The translations under genes were made by a program, and so were the position numbers. DNA of 64,000 nt, taken from assembly GCF_900289145.1 (NCBI RefSeq), contig NZ_OKQO01000004.1, positions 62,001-126,000 of the forward strand, written 5' to 3'. This document shows, piece by piece, positions 7,434-14,774 of the stretch (position 1 is its first letter; each line of letters starts with the position of its first letter). The notes beneath the pieces are model-generated. The model saw only the letters and a program-made list of their open reading frames with translations. It was not told the DNA's origin and did no database searches. Source of the DNA: Neobittarella massiliensis (ex Bilen et al. 2018). Its GTDB lineage: Bacteria > Bacillota > Clostridia > Oscillospirales > Ruminococcaceae.

Positions 7434-8057
7434 CTACTTGCTGAAAGCCTTGTCGATGATATCGATACCGCGTTTTACCTGGCCGGTGGCAAACTCCAGC
7501 AGGTGGTCGGCGCCGTCTTCGATATCGCCGGCTACATCACCGACTGTGCTGCCGACACTGCCGCTCTCCGACCCGGCCGATGACGACCCAGCCGAGCTGC
7601 TGTTGTCAGACAGATCTTTGTCTTTGCCCAGCATCACAAAGAACACATAGTCGCCGTGGCGGCGCACCTGGGCGCTCTTTAATTTGGCGGCGTTCTCAGG
7701 GTGGTTATCGGCGTCGGCGGCCAGCTTTTGCTGATGTGCTTTCAGCGCCTTCTCCACATCGTCAGCTCTGCCGTCTTTGGCCTTGATGGCGATAAAGGTA
7801 TCCACATGCTTGGTCATCATCGGCCCCTCGGCAATGACCTCATCCACCCAGCTCTCATCGATACCGTACGAATCCCTGAGCATGTTGTTGTCGATGGCTA
7901 CCGAAGGCAGGTAGTCGTCGCCGTACTCTTTTTTGATATCCTCGTGGATCTGGCGCAAGCTCACATCGCTGGTGTTGGAGTTGGAGTCGCTGCCACATCC
8001 CACGAACAGGCCGGCACTCAGGCAGAGCACCGCCAGCAGAGAAAGAACTTTTTTCAT
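7434..8057 (-). CDS. DUF4358 lipoprotein
   Basis: 207 aa from ATG 8057. The N-terminus MKKVLSLLAVLCLSAGLFVGCG is a lipoprotein signal with a lipobox ending at Cys21. The core (LPSVAIDNNMLRDSYGID, TFIAIKAKDGRADDVEKALKAHQ, GDYVFFVMLGKD) matches DUF4358, a family of small clostridial lipoproteins of unknown function. A Ser/Gly linker and a C-terminal amphipathic stretch follow. It should be anchored on the outer face of the membrane. It is a single gene, convergent with the hydrolase operon and downstream of the nucleoside hydrolase terminator. Confidence 0.85.
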   Translation of the reverse strand: MKKVLSLLAVLCLSAGLFVGCGSDSNSNTSDVSLRQIHEDIKKEYGDDYLPSVAIDNNMLRDSYGIDESWVDEVIAEGPMMTKHVDTFIAIKAKDGRADDVEKALKAHQQKLAADADNHPENAAKLKSAQVRRHGDYVFFVMLGKDKDLSDNSSSAGSSSAGSESGSVGSTVGDVAGDIEDGADHLLEFATGQVKRGIDIIDKAFSK

Positions 8058-8146
8058 GGTGTTTCCCCCTACATCTGTGTTTATTTGGTATGTGCGGTCA
8101 CCACTATTGTGCCAAAACGCCGCGCCGATATGCGCTGTGCGCAAAA

Positions 8147-8176
8147 AAGGGCCGCCCATCTGGGCGGCCCTTTAAA
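8147..8176. terminator. Bidirectional-looking terminator between nucleoside hydrolase and DUF4358 gene
   Basis: AAAGGGCCGCCCA and TGGGCGGCCCTTT form a perfect inverted repeat. On the minus strand it ends the nucleoside hydrolase transcript. Confidence 0.8.
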
Positions 8177-8189
8177 AATGTTCAGCTGT

Positions 8190-9185
8190 TTAAAAATTTT
8201 TGCAGCGGTCCAGCAAGATCTTGGCAAACAGGTCGCGGTCGGCGTCCAGCGCCACATAGCAGTTGTCAGGCTGGTTGTGGAAGTGGCGGGTATCGATGAT
8301 GGTCTGCCCATCGGCAAAACCACCCGAGATATCTACATCCACCCGGGTAAAGCGCACGTCTTTGAGCACGTTGGGGTCGATCAGATAGGCCACGCACAGC
8401 GCGTCGTGCATGGGGGCCAGGTCGGGCTCGTGCAGCGGCTGGAACTTGTTGTAGGCGGTGGTGCGGATCTCGATCATGTCGGCGATCATGTCGCCCACGG
8501 GGTTGTGCAGGGCCAGGAAATCGGCTTTCTCGCTATAGCGGGTAGAGGCCTTGTGGGTGGCGTCCAGCGGTACCAGCGTGATCTTGGCGCCGCAGGTCAA
8601 CACGATCTGTGCCGCCTCGGGGTCCAGCCAAATGTTGAACTCCGCCGCCGAGGTGGTGTTGGTCTGGTCTTTGCCGCCACCCATGATCACGATCTCCTCG
8701 ATGTTGTCCACCACCGACGGGTCGGCTCTCAATACCATGGCGATATCGGTCAGCGGGCCGACCGGCACCAGCGTCACCTTTTCGGGGCTGTTTTTAATGG
8801 TATCTATGTACCAGGTAACAAAGTTTATGTCCAGCGGTTTAATGGTCGCCTTACCGTTGCCGATCTCTTTGGGGTGGTAGGCGATCTCGTTGCCGTTTTC
8901 GTCATACTGGGTCGATGGGGTCTGGGGCTGGCACAACCGGCCGGGGTTCAGGGTGCGCACCAGCGGGGTGGCGGCGCCTTTAATGACCGGGATACGGTCC
9001 TGTGCACCCAGCAGCTCCACGACTCGCAGCGTATTCTCCAACGTGTACTCCAGCGCCTGGTTGCCATTTACAGCGCATACGCCCAATACCTCTACTTCCG
9101 GGGCCAGCGCCGCCAGCATGATCGCCACTGCGTCGTCCGAGCCGGTATCTACATCCAATATGATCTTTCTCACTCTATCTGCCAT
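8190..9185 (-). CDS. Inosine-uridine preferring nucleoside hydrolase family protein
   Basis: 331 aa from ATG 9185 (AAGGAG upstream); a GTG 39 bp earlier is less well placed. The calcium-binding motif DVDTGSDDA near residue 9 and the second motif AAEFNIWLDPEAA define the IUNH family. Members hydrolyse the N-glycosidic bond of purine or pyrimidine ribonucleosides to base plus ribose in the cytoplasm for salvage. Substrate preference cannot be read from sequence alone. It has its own near-consensus promoter and a terminator, so it is monocistronic. The dipeptide TG in place of the more common PG in the motif is tolerated in the family. Confidence 0.9.
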   Translation of the reverse strand: MADRVRKIILDVDTGSDDAVAIMLAALAPEVEVLGVCAVNGNQALEYTLENTLRVVELLGAQDRIPVIKGAATPLVRTLNPGRLCQPQTPSTQYDENGNEIAYHPKEIGNGKATIKPLDINFVTWYIDTIKNSPEKVTLVPVGPLTDIAMVLRADPSVVDNIEEIVIMGGGKDQTNTTSAAEFNIWLDPEAAQIVLTCGAKITLVPLDATHKASTRYSEKADFLALHNPVGDMIADMIEIRTTAYNKFQPLHEPDLAPMHDALCVAYLIDPNVLKDVRFTRVDVDISGGFADGQTIIDTRHFHNQPDNCYVALDADRDLFAKILLDRCKNF

Positions 9186-9232
9186 GATCTCATTCTCCTT
9201 TTTATCTCTTATTGGTTGGGTCACTACTCTCT

Positions 9233-9261
9233 AGTATAGGGGTGAACGGTGTGTCCGTCAA
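9233..9261 (-). promoter_or_regulatory. Sigma-A promoter of the nucleoside hydrolase gene
   Basis: Minus strand TTGACG (9256-9261), 17-nt spacer, TATACT (9233-9238). The start lies about 45 nt before the ATG. Confidence 0.8.
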
Positions 9262-9477
9262 CAAATAATTTTGCGAAATGTACAAATAGAGATTTAAAAA
9301 ACGCCAAAATATATACAAATGCTCAATATATATTTTAAAACACTTATGTAAATAAGAAAATGCTTATGATCAAAGCGCGGCGATAGAAAGGCTGGATATC
9401 TGTCCTCCTTTCCTGTCCCGGCACAGCCGGGCAACTTAGATCGCAGCGCTCTCTGCCCGCTTCCGCGCCCGATCAAA

Positions 9478-9513
9478 AAAGGCCCGGCCACATAATTGGC
9501 CGAGCCTTTTTAC
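9478..9513 (-). terminator. Terminator after the AEC transporter
   Basis: Minus strand AAAAGGCTCGGCCA and TGGCCGGGCCTTTT form a stem with one G-T type mismatch, ending in a six-T run. The stretch 9262-9477 contains no gene that I can support; it is AT-rich near 9280-9370. Confidence 0.75.
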
Positions 9514-9550
9514 TGCTGTTAAAACCGTGTCAAAAATGTTACCGCTGCGC

Positions 9551-10489
9551 CTACAGCACCGCCCCGGCCAAAAACATAATGGCCGGTATGGTGATCACCG
9601 AGCACACCGTAGTCACCGCCACCACCTTGCCGGCGTACACGTCGTCCGAGCCAAAAATCGTGGCCATCATGGCGGTGGCGCTGGCTGCCGGGGTAGAGGA
9701 GGCGATCAGGTTCACCATCACTGCCATCTTGGCCCCGGCAATACCGGTGCGCATGATCAGTGCGCCCAGCCCCAGCACCAGCAGCGGGCAGAGCACCAGC
9801 CGCAACAGGGCCACTTTAAACACCCGCACCTCGCTCAGGATCTCTTTGGGCCGCACGTTCGAAACCAAAATGCCAATAATGATCATCGAGGCAGCGGTGT
9901 TGATGTTCGAGATGCTCTGCAGGGTACTGGTGAGGATCGAGCCCACATCTATCTGCAGGATATAGATGATAAAACCGATGACGGCGCCGATATTCGAGGG
10001 GTTGAGCAGGATCTTTTTGGCGTTTAACTTGTACCGCCCACCCGATACTTCCCGTGCGCCGTACGTCCACATAAACAGACCCGAGGCACAGATGAATCCG
10101 ATCAGAAAAAATACCCCGTCCGGCCCCAGGCTGGCCTGTATAAGCGGAATGCCGATAAAGGCGGCGTTGGAGTAGCACACCGCAAAGCGGTCGATGCCCC
10201 GCCGGTCGCCATCGGCCCGGCGACAGGTCAGCTTCGAGATGATGATGAGCAACACCTGAATGATCAGGCTCATGGCGATAGACAGCAGCCACAGCGAAAA
10301 CTCGCTCTTCTTAAAGGGCCGAATAAACGAGTTGATGATCAAAATAGGCGACACCAGGTAGAGCAGAATGTTGCTCAGCGGTGCTTTCAGGTCGTCGGTG
10401 ATCTTGCCGGCCTTTTTTAAGACCACGCCGCAGGCGGCGATGAGCACCATCACAATGACCTGCTGCGATACTGCCAGTGCTGTTTCCAT
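9551..10489 (-). CDS. AEC (auxin efflux carrier) family transporter
   Basis: 312 aa from ATG 10489, with TGGAGGACAAT just upstream; an upstream extension of the frame lacks a ribosome binding site. About ten transmembrane helices are visible in a 5+5 arrangement (for example VIVMVLIAACGVVL, IAMSLIIQVLLIIIS, VVAVTTVCSVITIPAIMF). The conserved NAAFIGIPL and NPSNIGAVIGF motifs are typical of the AEC family, part of the bile acid/arsenite/auxin superfamily. Bacterial members export or import organic acids such as malate or malonate. The substrate is unknown and no neighbouring gene suggests one. Confidence 0.88.
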   Translation of the reverse strand: METALAVSQQVIVMVLIAACGVVLKKAGKITDDLKAPLSNILLYLVSPILIINSFIRPFKKSEFSLWLLSIAMSLIIQVLLIIISKLTCRRADGDRRGIDRFAVCYSNAAFIGIPLIQASLGPDGVFFLIGFICASGLFMWTYGAREVSGGRYKLNAKKILLNPSNIGAVIGFIIYILQIDVGSILTSTLQSISNINTAASMIIIGILVSNVRPKEILSEVRVFKVALLRLVLCPLLVLGLGALIMRTGIAGAKMAVMVNLIASSTPAASATAMMATIFGSDDVYAGKVVAVTTVCSVITIPAIMFLAGAVL

Positions 10490-10574
10490 ATTGTCCTCCA
10501 CTATCCTCTCACAAAACCGTGGCGGTGCCCCGCCGGTGAAAACGCGCCCGCCGCCGCAGAGCGGGCATAAAAGG

Positions 10575-10610
10575 ATAGCCAAAGACAGCGCGCCGGCCGC
10601 CTTTGGCTAC
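10575..10610 (-). terminator. Probable terminator after the PC4/YdbC-like gene
   Basis: Minus strand GTAGCCAAAG and CTTTGGCTAT form a 9-10 bp stem with a GC-rich loop, followed by CCTTTT. The T-run is short, so efficiency may be moderate. Confidence 0.5.
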
Positions 10611-10628
10611 AAGTCACACAGTTGCCCT

Positions 10629-10877
10629 TTACAGAGCGGGCTCGTCGTCGGGGGCCTCCAGCTCCATCTCCATCAGCAGCTCTTTTAAAGAGTACAGTTC
10701 CTCTTTGGTGATGGTGACGCCTTTCCCCATTTTGCTGCCGTCGGGGGACCACTCGCGAATGTCGTATTTGGGCTCCCGGCCATTCCAGCTGATGAGGTTT
10801 AATTCCTTGGTCCAGCCCTTGGCGTTCTCGCTGAGCACGCCGATCTTGTCCGTGATCTCGTATTTAAATTCTGCCAT
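10629..10877 (-). CDS. YdbC-family / PC4-like single-stranded nucleic-acid binding protein
   Basis: 82 aa from ATG 10877. The sequence FKYEITDKIGVLSENAKGWTKELNLISWNGREPKYDIREWSPDG, read in pieces, matches the Lactococcus YdbC/PC4 family (transcriptional coactivator p15 fold). These small dimeric proteins bind single-stranded DNA or RNA. It is cytoplasmic and acidic at the C-terminus (EAPDDEPAL). The length fits the family. It is a single gene; no partner is evident. The region 10878-11467 upstream is non-coding and is shared with the next, divergent operon. Confidence 0.85.
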   Translation of the reverse strand: MAEFKYEITDKIGVLSENAKGWTKELNLISWNGREPKYDIREWSPDGSKMGKGVTITKEELYSLKELLMEMELEAPDDEPAL

Positions 10878-11357
10878 AATGGTGTATCGTCCTTTCGCCG
10901 TATTGTCGCCGCGGCACCACTGCCCCGACGGCTTCACTTTTAAAATCTTATCATGTTTGGCGGCAAAAAGAAACTGTTTTTTGCAAAGTAGCCGCTATAA
11001 AAATATATCGGCATTCCCACCAGCTCGCAGTATAGTCTTACCGCCCCGCCGCTCAGTCATACCATCTTGGTCCTCTGTACGGTTTAGACGACCATCAAAA
11101 CAGCGCTGCCTGTTAGGTAGTTTCGGTCTGCCGGTAGTGGGGCATGTACTGCCGTGTGCCCAGCGGCGGCAGACAAAACACCGGGTGGTGGATATTTAGG
11201 CGTCAGGTGCGATAGCGGTGGCCGATGGTGACGCCATCTATCTCCCATCTGCCACTGCTGGGCGGTCTGCTGTGCTTTTCTGTCCATGCGTACTGGGCGT
11301 CAGTTCGCTGCTGCTGTGGCCGCTCCGGTATACTGCAAACAGCGGCTATACATAAAT

Positions 11358-11374
11358 AGTATCTAAAAGATACC
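11358..11374. promoter_or_regulatory. Candidate operator upstream of the flavoprotein/macrodomain/sirtuin operon
   Basis: Perfect inverted repeat GTATC-TAAAA-GATAC (11359-11373), just downstream of a TATACA-like box (11347-11352) and 95 bp before the first start codon. Dyads of this size are typical binding sites for small winged-helix repressors. The rest of 10878-11457 shows no convincing gene. Confidence 0.4.
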
Positions 11375-11467
11375 ATGTTACGAAAAAGTGCTTACTTTAC
11401 AGCCAGGTGCTGGCGGGATATGTTGTAAGTAGTAAGTAGGAAATATACTGCCCGGAGGTGCCATATC

Positions 11468-12094
11468 GTGACCGCTCAGGATTACCTGTACATGCTCAGA
11501 GATCAAATGCATACTGTCGTGTTCGCCACCGTCGGCAGCGATGGCAGCCCCTATACCTGTGCCATCGATATCATGCTTGCCGATACCGGCGGTCTCTACT
11601 TTCTCACGGCCCGCGGCAAGTCCCTCTATCACCGCCTGCAGCAGGATTCCCGGGTGGCCCTGACCGGTGTCTCAGGGGGCGATACGCTGTCCAGCCGGTC
11701 TATCTCGCTGCAGGGGCGGGTGCGCGAGATAGGCTCGGCCCGTCTGCCCGAGATCTTTGCCCAAAACCCCTATATGCAAAAGATCTATCCCAGCGTCGAT
11801 AGCCGCGCTGCACTGACTGTATTCTGTCTCTATACCGGCAGCGGTGAGTACTTTGACCTCAGCTGTCAGCCCATCTTTCGCCAGCGGTTCTCCATCGGTG
11901 ACGGGGTGTTACAAAAAGTGGGATATTATGTAACGAAACGCTGCACCGGCTGCGGCCGCTGTCAACAGTCCTGCCCACAAAACTGTATCGACTGTTCGCG
12001 CGTCCCGGTGCAGATCATCCCATCTGCCTGCCTGCACTGTGGCCGCTGCCAACAGGTGTGCCCCCAAAATGCTATTGAGAGGAGCCGGTCATGA
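11468..12094 (+). CDS. Pyridoxamine 5'-phosphate oxidase-like flavoprotein fused to a 2x[4Fe-4S] ferredoxin
   Basis: 208 aa from GTG 11468 (GGAGGTGCC upstream). Residues 1-140 form the FMN-binding split barrel (TVVFATVGSDGSPYTCAID, GGLYFLTARGKSLYHRL). Residues about 155-205 carry two complete ferredoxin motifs, CTGCGRCQQSCPQNC and CLHCGRCQQVCPQNA, enough for two [4Fe-4S] clusters. Such fusions may pass electrons between ferredoxin-type donors and flavin for reduction of small molecules. The stop overlaps the start of the macrodomain gene by 4 bp, so the three genes form a tight operon. The link of a redox module to an ADP-ribosylation pair is unusual and suggests redox stress signalling. The substrate is not known. 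Confidence 0.85.
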   Translation: MTAQDYLYMLRDQMHTVVFATVGSDGSPYTCAIDIMLADTGGLYFLTARGKSLYHRLQQDSRVALTGVSGGDTLSSRSISLQGRVREIGSARLPEIFAQNPYMQKIYPSVDSRAALTVFCLYTGSGEYFDLSCQPIFRQRFSIGDGVLQKVGYYVTKRCTGCGRCQQSCPQNCIDCSRVPVQIIPSACLHCGRCQQVCPQNAIERSRS

Positions 12095-12891
12095 CCCAGC
12101 AGCAGCGCCTGCAAGACCTCATCCAGTACCTGCTGGCCGAGCGTCCCGACGGCAGTACATTGGCAGTCCCCCAGGACTTACACGGTCAAAAACAGCTGTT
12201 TCGGGCGCTGCGCAATCTGCGCCCGCCCCAACCGGTATCGCCCGAGTTTTTACAGCTCCAAAACGACTATCTCCAGGCCGAGCTGGCCTTGAGGGGTACC
12301 GTCTCACTGGCCGATATACCGGAAGCCGAGCCGGGCCTCTACCTTTGGCGGGGCGATATCACCCGCCTGGCGGTAGACGGCATCGTCAACGCCGCCAACA
12401 GTGCACTGCTGGGCTGTTTTGCGCCTTGTCACGGCTGCATCGACAACGCCATCCACAGCGCCGCCGGGGTGCAGCTGCGCCAGGCCTGTGCCGATATCAT
12501 GCGCCGCCAAGGCCATCAGGAGCCCACCGGGCAGGCCAAGATCACCCCGGCTTTTAATCTGCCCTGCCGGTATGTGCTGCATACCGTGGGGCCCATCGTC
12601 TGTGGCCGGCTCACCGCTCAAGATCGCCGGCAGCTGGTCAGCTGTTACCGGGCCTGCCTGCAGCTGGCGGTGCAAAAGGGGCTCACCAGCCTGGCTTTCT
12701 GCTGCATCTCCACCGGTGAATTTTGCTTTCCCGCCCCGGTCGCTGCCCAGATCGCCGTAGATACCGTCCGCCAGTTTCAAAAGCAGAGCGCTAACAAATT
12801 GGAGGTGATCTTTGATGTCTTTACCCCGAGTGACTACCGGCTCTACAGCCAGCTGCTTGCAAATAGAGCAGCTGGCAGCTGGCATCCGTAA
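12091..12891 (+). CDS. Zn-dependent macrodomain protein-ADP-ribose hydrolase
   Basis: 266 aa. An N-terminal helical region (about 1-80) precedes the macrodomain. Key motifs are LYLWRGDITRLAVDGIVNAANSALLG, in pieces, and the zinc-macrodomain signature GCFAPCHGCIDNAIHSAAG, with the Cys and His that hold the catalytic zinc. HTVGPIV and CISTGEFCFP complete the ADP-ribose pocket. Zn-macrodomains linked to class M sirtuins remove the ADP-ribose that the sirtuin attaches (known from Staphylococcus and Streptococcus). It begins with an ATGA overlap on the ferredoxin-flavoprotein and overlaps the sirtuin by 77 bp, so the three are translationally coupled. Confidence 0.93.
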   Translation: MTQQQRLQDLIQYLLAERPDGSTLAVPQDLHGQKQLFRALRNLRPPQPVSPEFLQLQNDYLQAELALRGTVSLADIPEAEPGLYLWRGDITRLAVDGIVNAANSALLGCFAPCHGCIDNAIHSAAGVQLRQACADIMRRQGHQEPTGQAKITPAFNLPCRYVLHTVGPIVCGRLTAQDRRQLVSCYRACLQLAVQKGLTSLAFCCISTGEFCFPAPVAAQIAVDTVRQFQKQSANKLEVIFDVFTPSDYRLYSQLLANRAAGSWHP

Positions 12892-13702
12892 GGCCGATGC
12901 CCTGATCGTCGGTGCCGGTGCCGGCCTGTCGACCGCCGCCGGTTTTACCTATAGCGGCCCCCGTTTTTACCGCCACTTTTCCGATTTTCACCAGAAGTAC
13001 GGCTTTACCGATATGTATGCAGGTGGTTTTTATCCCTACGCCACACCGGAGGAGTACTGGGCCTACTGGAGCCGCTATATCCTCATCAACCGCTATGGCC
13101 AGCCGCCGGGCAGAGTCTACAGCGATCTGTTGGCACTGGTGCGCGGCAAAGATTATTTTGTGCTCACCACCAATGTGGACCACTGTTTTCAAAAAGCGGG
13201 TTTTGACAAACAGCGCCTGTTTTACACCCAGGGCGACTACGGCCTGTGGCAGTGCCAAAAACCCTGCCATTACAAGACATACGACAACGGGCAGACGGTA
13301 AGGCAGATGGTTGCCCGGCAGCGCGATATGTGCGTCCCCACCGAACTGATTCCCCGCTGCCCGGTCTGTGGCGGACTTATGACCATGAACCTGCGGGTGG
13401 ACGGCTGCTTTGTCGAAGATGTCGGATGGCACGCCGCTGCCGGCCGCTACCGCGACTTTTTGCACCGGCACCAAAACGGGGCGGTACTGTATCTTGAGCT
13501 GGGGGTGGGCGGCAATACGCCCGGCATCATCAAGTACCCGTTTTGGCAGTTTACCGCCCGGCAGCCCCGATCCACCTATGTCTCGGTCAACACCGAAAAA
13601 CAAAAGATCCCCCACCAACTGCAAGATCGAGCACTGTGTATCCAGGGCGATATCGCCCCGATCCTCAAACAGGTCAAAAACTGCCTGAAAGCGGGCGAGT
13701 AG
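12815..13702 (+). CDS. Class M sirtuin (SirTM), protein ADP-ribosyltransferase
   Basis: 295 aa. The ATG at 12815 is placed 9 nt after a perfect GGAGGTGATC. The NAD-binding motif GAGAGLSTAAGF, TTNVDHCF and TQGDYGLWQC mark a class M sirtuin, in which the deacylase His is replaced by Gln and the enzyme acts as an ADP-ribosyltransferase. CQKPC and CPVCGG supply four Cys for a zinc site. In pathogens the target is a lipoylated GcvH-like protein, with LplA2 in the operon; neither is present here. The long 77-bp overlap with the macrodomain gene implies strict co-expression of writer and eraser. Confidence 0.93.
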   Translation: MSLPRVTTGSTASCLQIEQLAAGIRKADALIVGAGAGLSTAAGFTYSGPRFYRHFSDFHQKYGFTDMYAGGFYPYATPEEYWAYWSRYILINRYGQPPGRVYSDLLALVRGKDYFVLTTNVDHCFQKAGFDKQRLFYTQGDYGLWQCQKPCHYKTYDNGQTVRQMVARQRDMCVPTELIPRCPVCGGLMTMNLRVDGCFVEDVGWHAAAGRYRDFLHRHQNGAVLYLELGVGGNTPGIIKYPFWQFTARQPRSTYVSVNTEKQKIPHQLQDRALCIQGDIAPILKQVKNCLKAGE

Positions 13703-13793
13703 CCCGTTTGGCGCCTTCCGATAGCCGCTCCGCTGCAGCTGCCGGCCGGTATGGGCTGCCACCGCCGTCAGGTCACAGCGCGCAAAAAAGTAT

Positions 13794-13822
13794 TTGACAA
13801 CCGCCGGGCAGTGTGCTATTTT
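13794..13822 (+). promoter_or_regulatory. Sigma-A promoter of the T-box operon
   Basis: TTGACA (13794-13799), 17-nt spacer, TATTTT (13817-13822). Consensus -35 and ideal spacing; transcription would begin near 13830, just before T-box stem I. Confidence 0.8.
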
Positions 13823-13849
13823 GGATACAAATCCTCAATATCCCAAATG

Positions 13850-14116
13850 TGACGATAGGGACAGGATCGCGGCGGAGCAGCGCTACAGAGAGGGGCCGGG
13901 TGGTGTGAGGTCTCGTGCTGGCGGCGATCAGATCACCCTGGAACAGTGTACCCAAAGGGCCGCGGCCCCGGTAGGTATCTCCGGCTTTTCACCGTTATCT
14001 GAAAGCGTGTTGTCTGACACGTCAGAGGGGCCCCTTTTAGTGGGGGCAACAAGAGTGGTACCGCGGAACCTATGCGTTTCGTCTCTTCGAGTTAGAAGAG
14101 ACGGGGCGCTTTTTTT
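13850..14116 (+). promoter_or_regulatory. T-box riboswitch, probable isoleucine specifier (AUC)
   Basis: Stem I contains CAGAGAG (K-turn region) and GGTGTGAGG. The specifier side reads AGATCACCCTGGAAC, the usual context of specifier + A + CCCTGGA, so the codon is probably AUC (13932-13934). The T-box sequence AGAGTGGTACCGCGG (14053-14067) has the bulge TGGT (14056-14059), which would pair with ACCA; this fits the A discriminator of tRNA-Ile and excludes G-discriminator tRNAs such as Asp. The terminator stem (14075-14108) ends in seven T. Uncharged tRNA would stabilise the antiterminator and switch on the two downstream genes. Confidence 0.88.
14075..14116 (+). terminator. T-box regulated terminator
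   Basis: CGTTTCGTCTCTTC and GAAGAGACGGGGCG pair (with G-U at the base) around a six-base loop, followed by CTTTTTTT. A second strong hairpin (14120-14128 with 14139-14147, CCCCGGCGC/GCGCCGGGG) follows without a T-run, just before the ribosome binding site. Confidence 0.85.
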
Positions 14117-14172
14117 GTACCCCGGCGCAGCTGTTGCCGCGCCGGGGCACGACCAGAGATGGAGGGAAGAAC

Positions 14173-14772
14173 ATGCTGCAAAACGAGATCCTACAAATAG
14201 CCGAGCGCATTCGCGGCCTGCGGGAGATGCTGGAGATTTCCACCGCCGAGATGGCCGAAGTCACCGGCATGACCGAGGCCGCCTACACCGCCTGCGAGCA
14301 GGGGGAAGACGATTTTTCATTTACGTTCCTGTACAACTGCGCCAAGCGCTTCGGCGTCGACATGACCGAGCTCATCACCGGCGATGTGCCCAAGCTCTCC
14401 TTTTACACCATCGTCAAAAAGGGGTCCGGCATGCCGATCGAGCGCCGTCAGGGCTTTGCCTATCAGCACCTGGCCTACCTGTTTAAAAACCGCAGCTGTG
14501 AGCCGTTTTTGGTCCGCGCCAAATACCGCCAAGAAGAGCAGGACGCCCCCATCGCGCTGTCGCGCCACAAGGGGCAGGAATTTGATTACGTGTTGCGGGG
14601 CAAGCTGAAGGTGCGCATGGAAGAGCACACCGCCGTGCTGGAGGCCGGCGACGCCATCTATTACGATTCCGGCCACGGCCACGGCATGATCGCCACCGGC
14701 GGTGAAGACTGCGAGTTTTTGGCCCTGGTGCTGGAGGAAAAACACAAAAAGGACAGAGAGGAGCGGGCCTAG
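14173..14772 (+). CDS. XRE-cupin transcriptional regulator
   Basis: 199 aa from ATG 14173 (TGGAGGGAAGAAC). The N-terminal helix-turn-helix of the XRE type is at about residues 8-65 (AERIRGLREMLEISTAEMAEVTGM, in pieces). A C-terminal cupin_2 domain is at about 110-190 (GQEFDYVLRGKLKVRMEEH, GDAIYYDSGHGHGM). Such regulators bind a small acid or CoA-related ligand in the cupin. It is the first gene after the T-box and lies 2 bp from the acyl-CoA ligase gene, which is very likely its target or partner. Placement of a regulator under T-box control is unusual. Confidence 0.92.
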   Translation: MLQNEILQIAERIRGLREMLEISTAEMAEVTGMTEAAYTACEQGEDDFSFTFLYNCAKRFGVDMTELITGDVPKLSFYTIVKKGSGMPIERRQGFAYQHLAYLFKNRSCEPFLVRAKYRQEEQDAPIALSRHKGQEFDYVLRGKLKVRMEEHTAVLEAGDAIYYDSGHGHGMIATGGEDCEFLALVLEEKHKKDREERA

Positions 14773-14774
14773 AG

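Noticed and set aside
7701-9239. 512-aa open frame on the plus strand
   Set aside because: It lies antisense to the DUF4358 and nucleoside hydrolase genes, has no ribosome binding site and no recognisable domain; long antisense frames are expected at this GC content.
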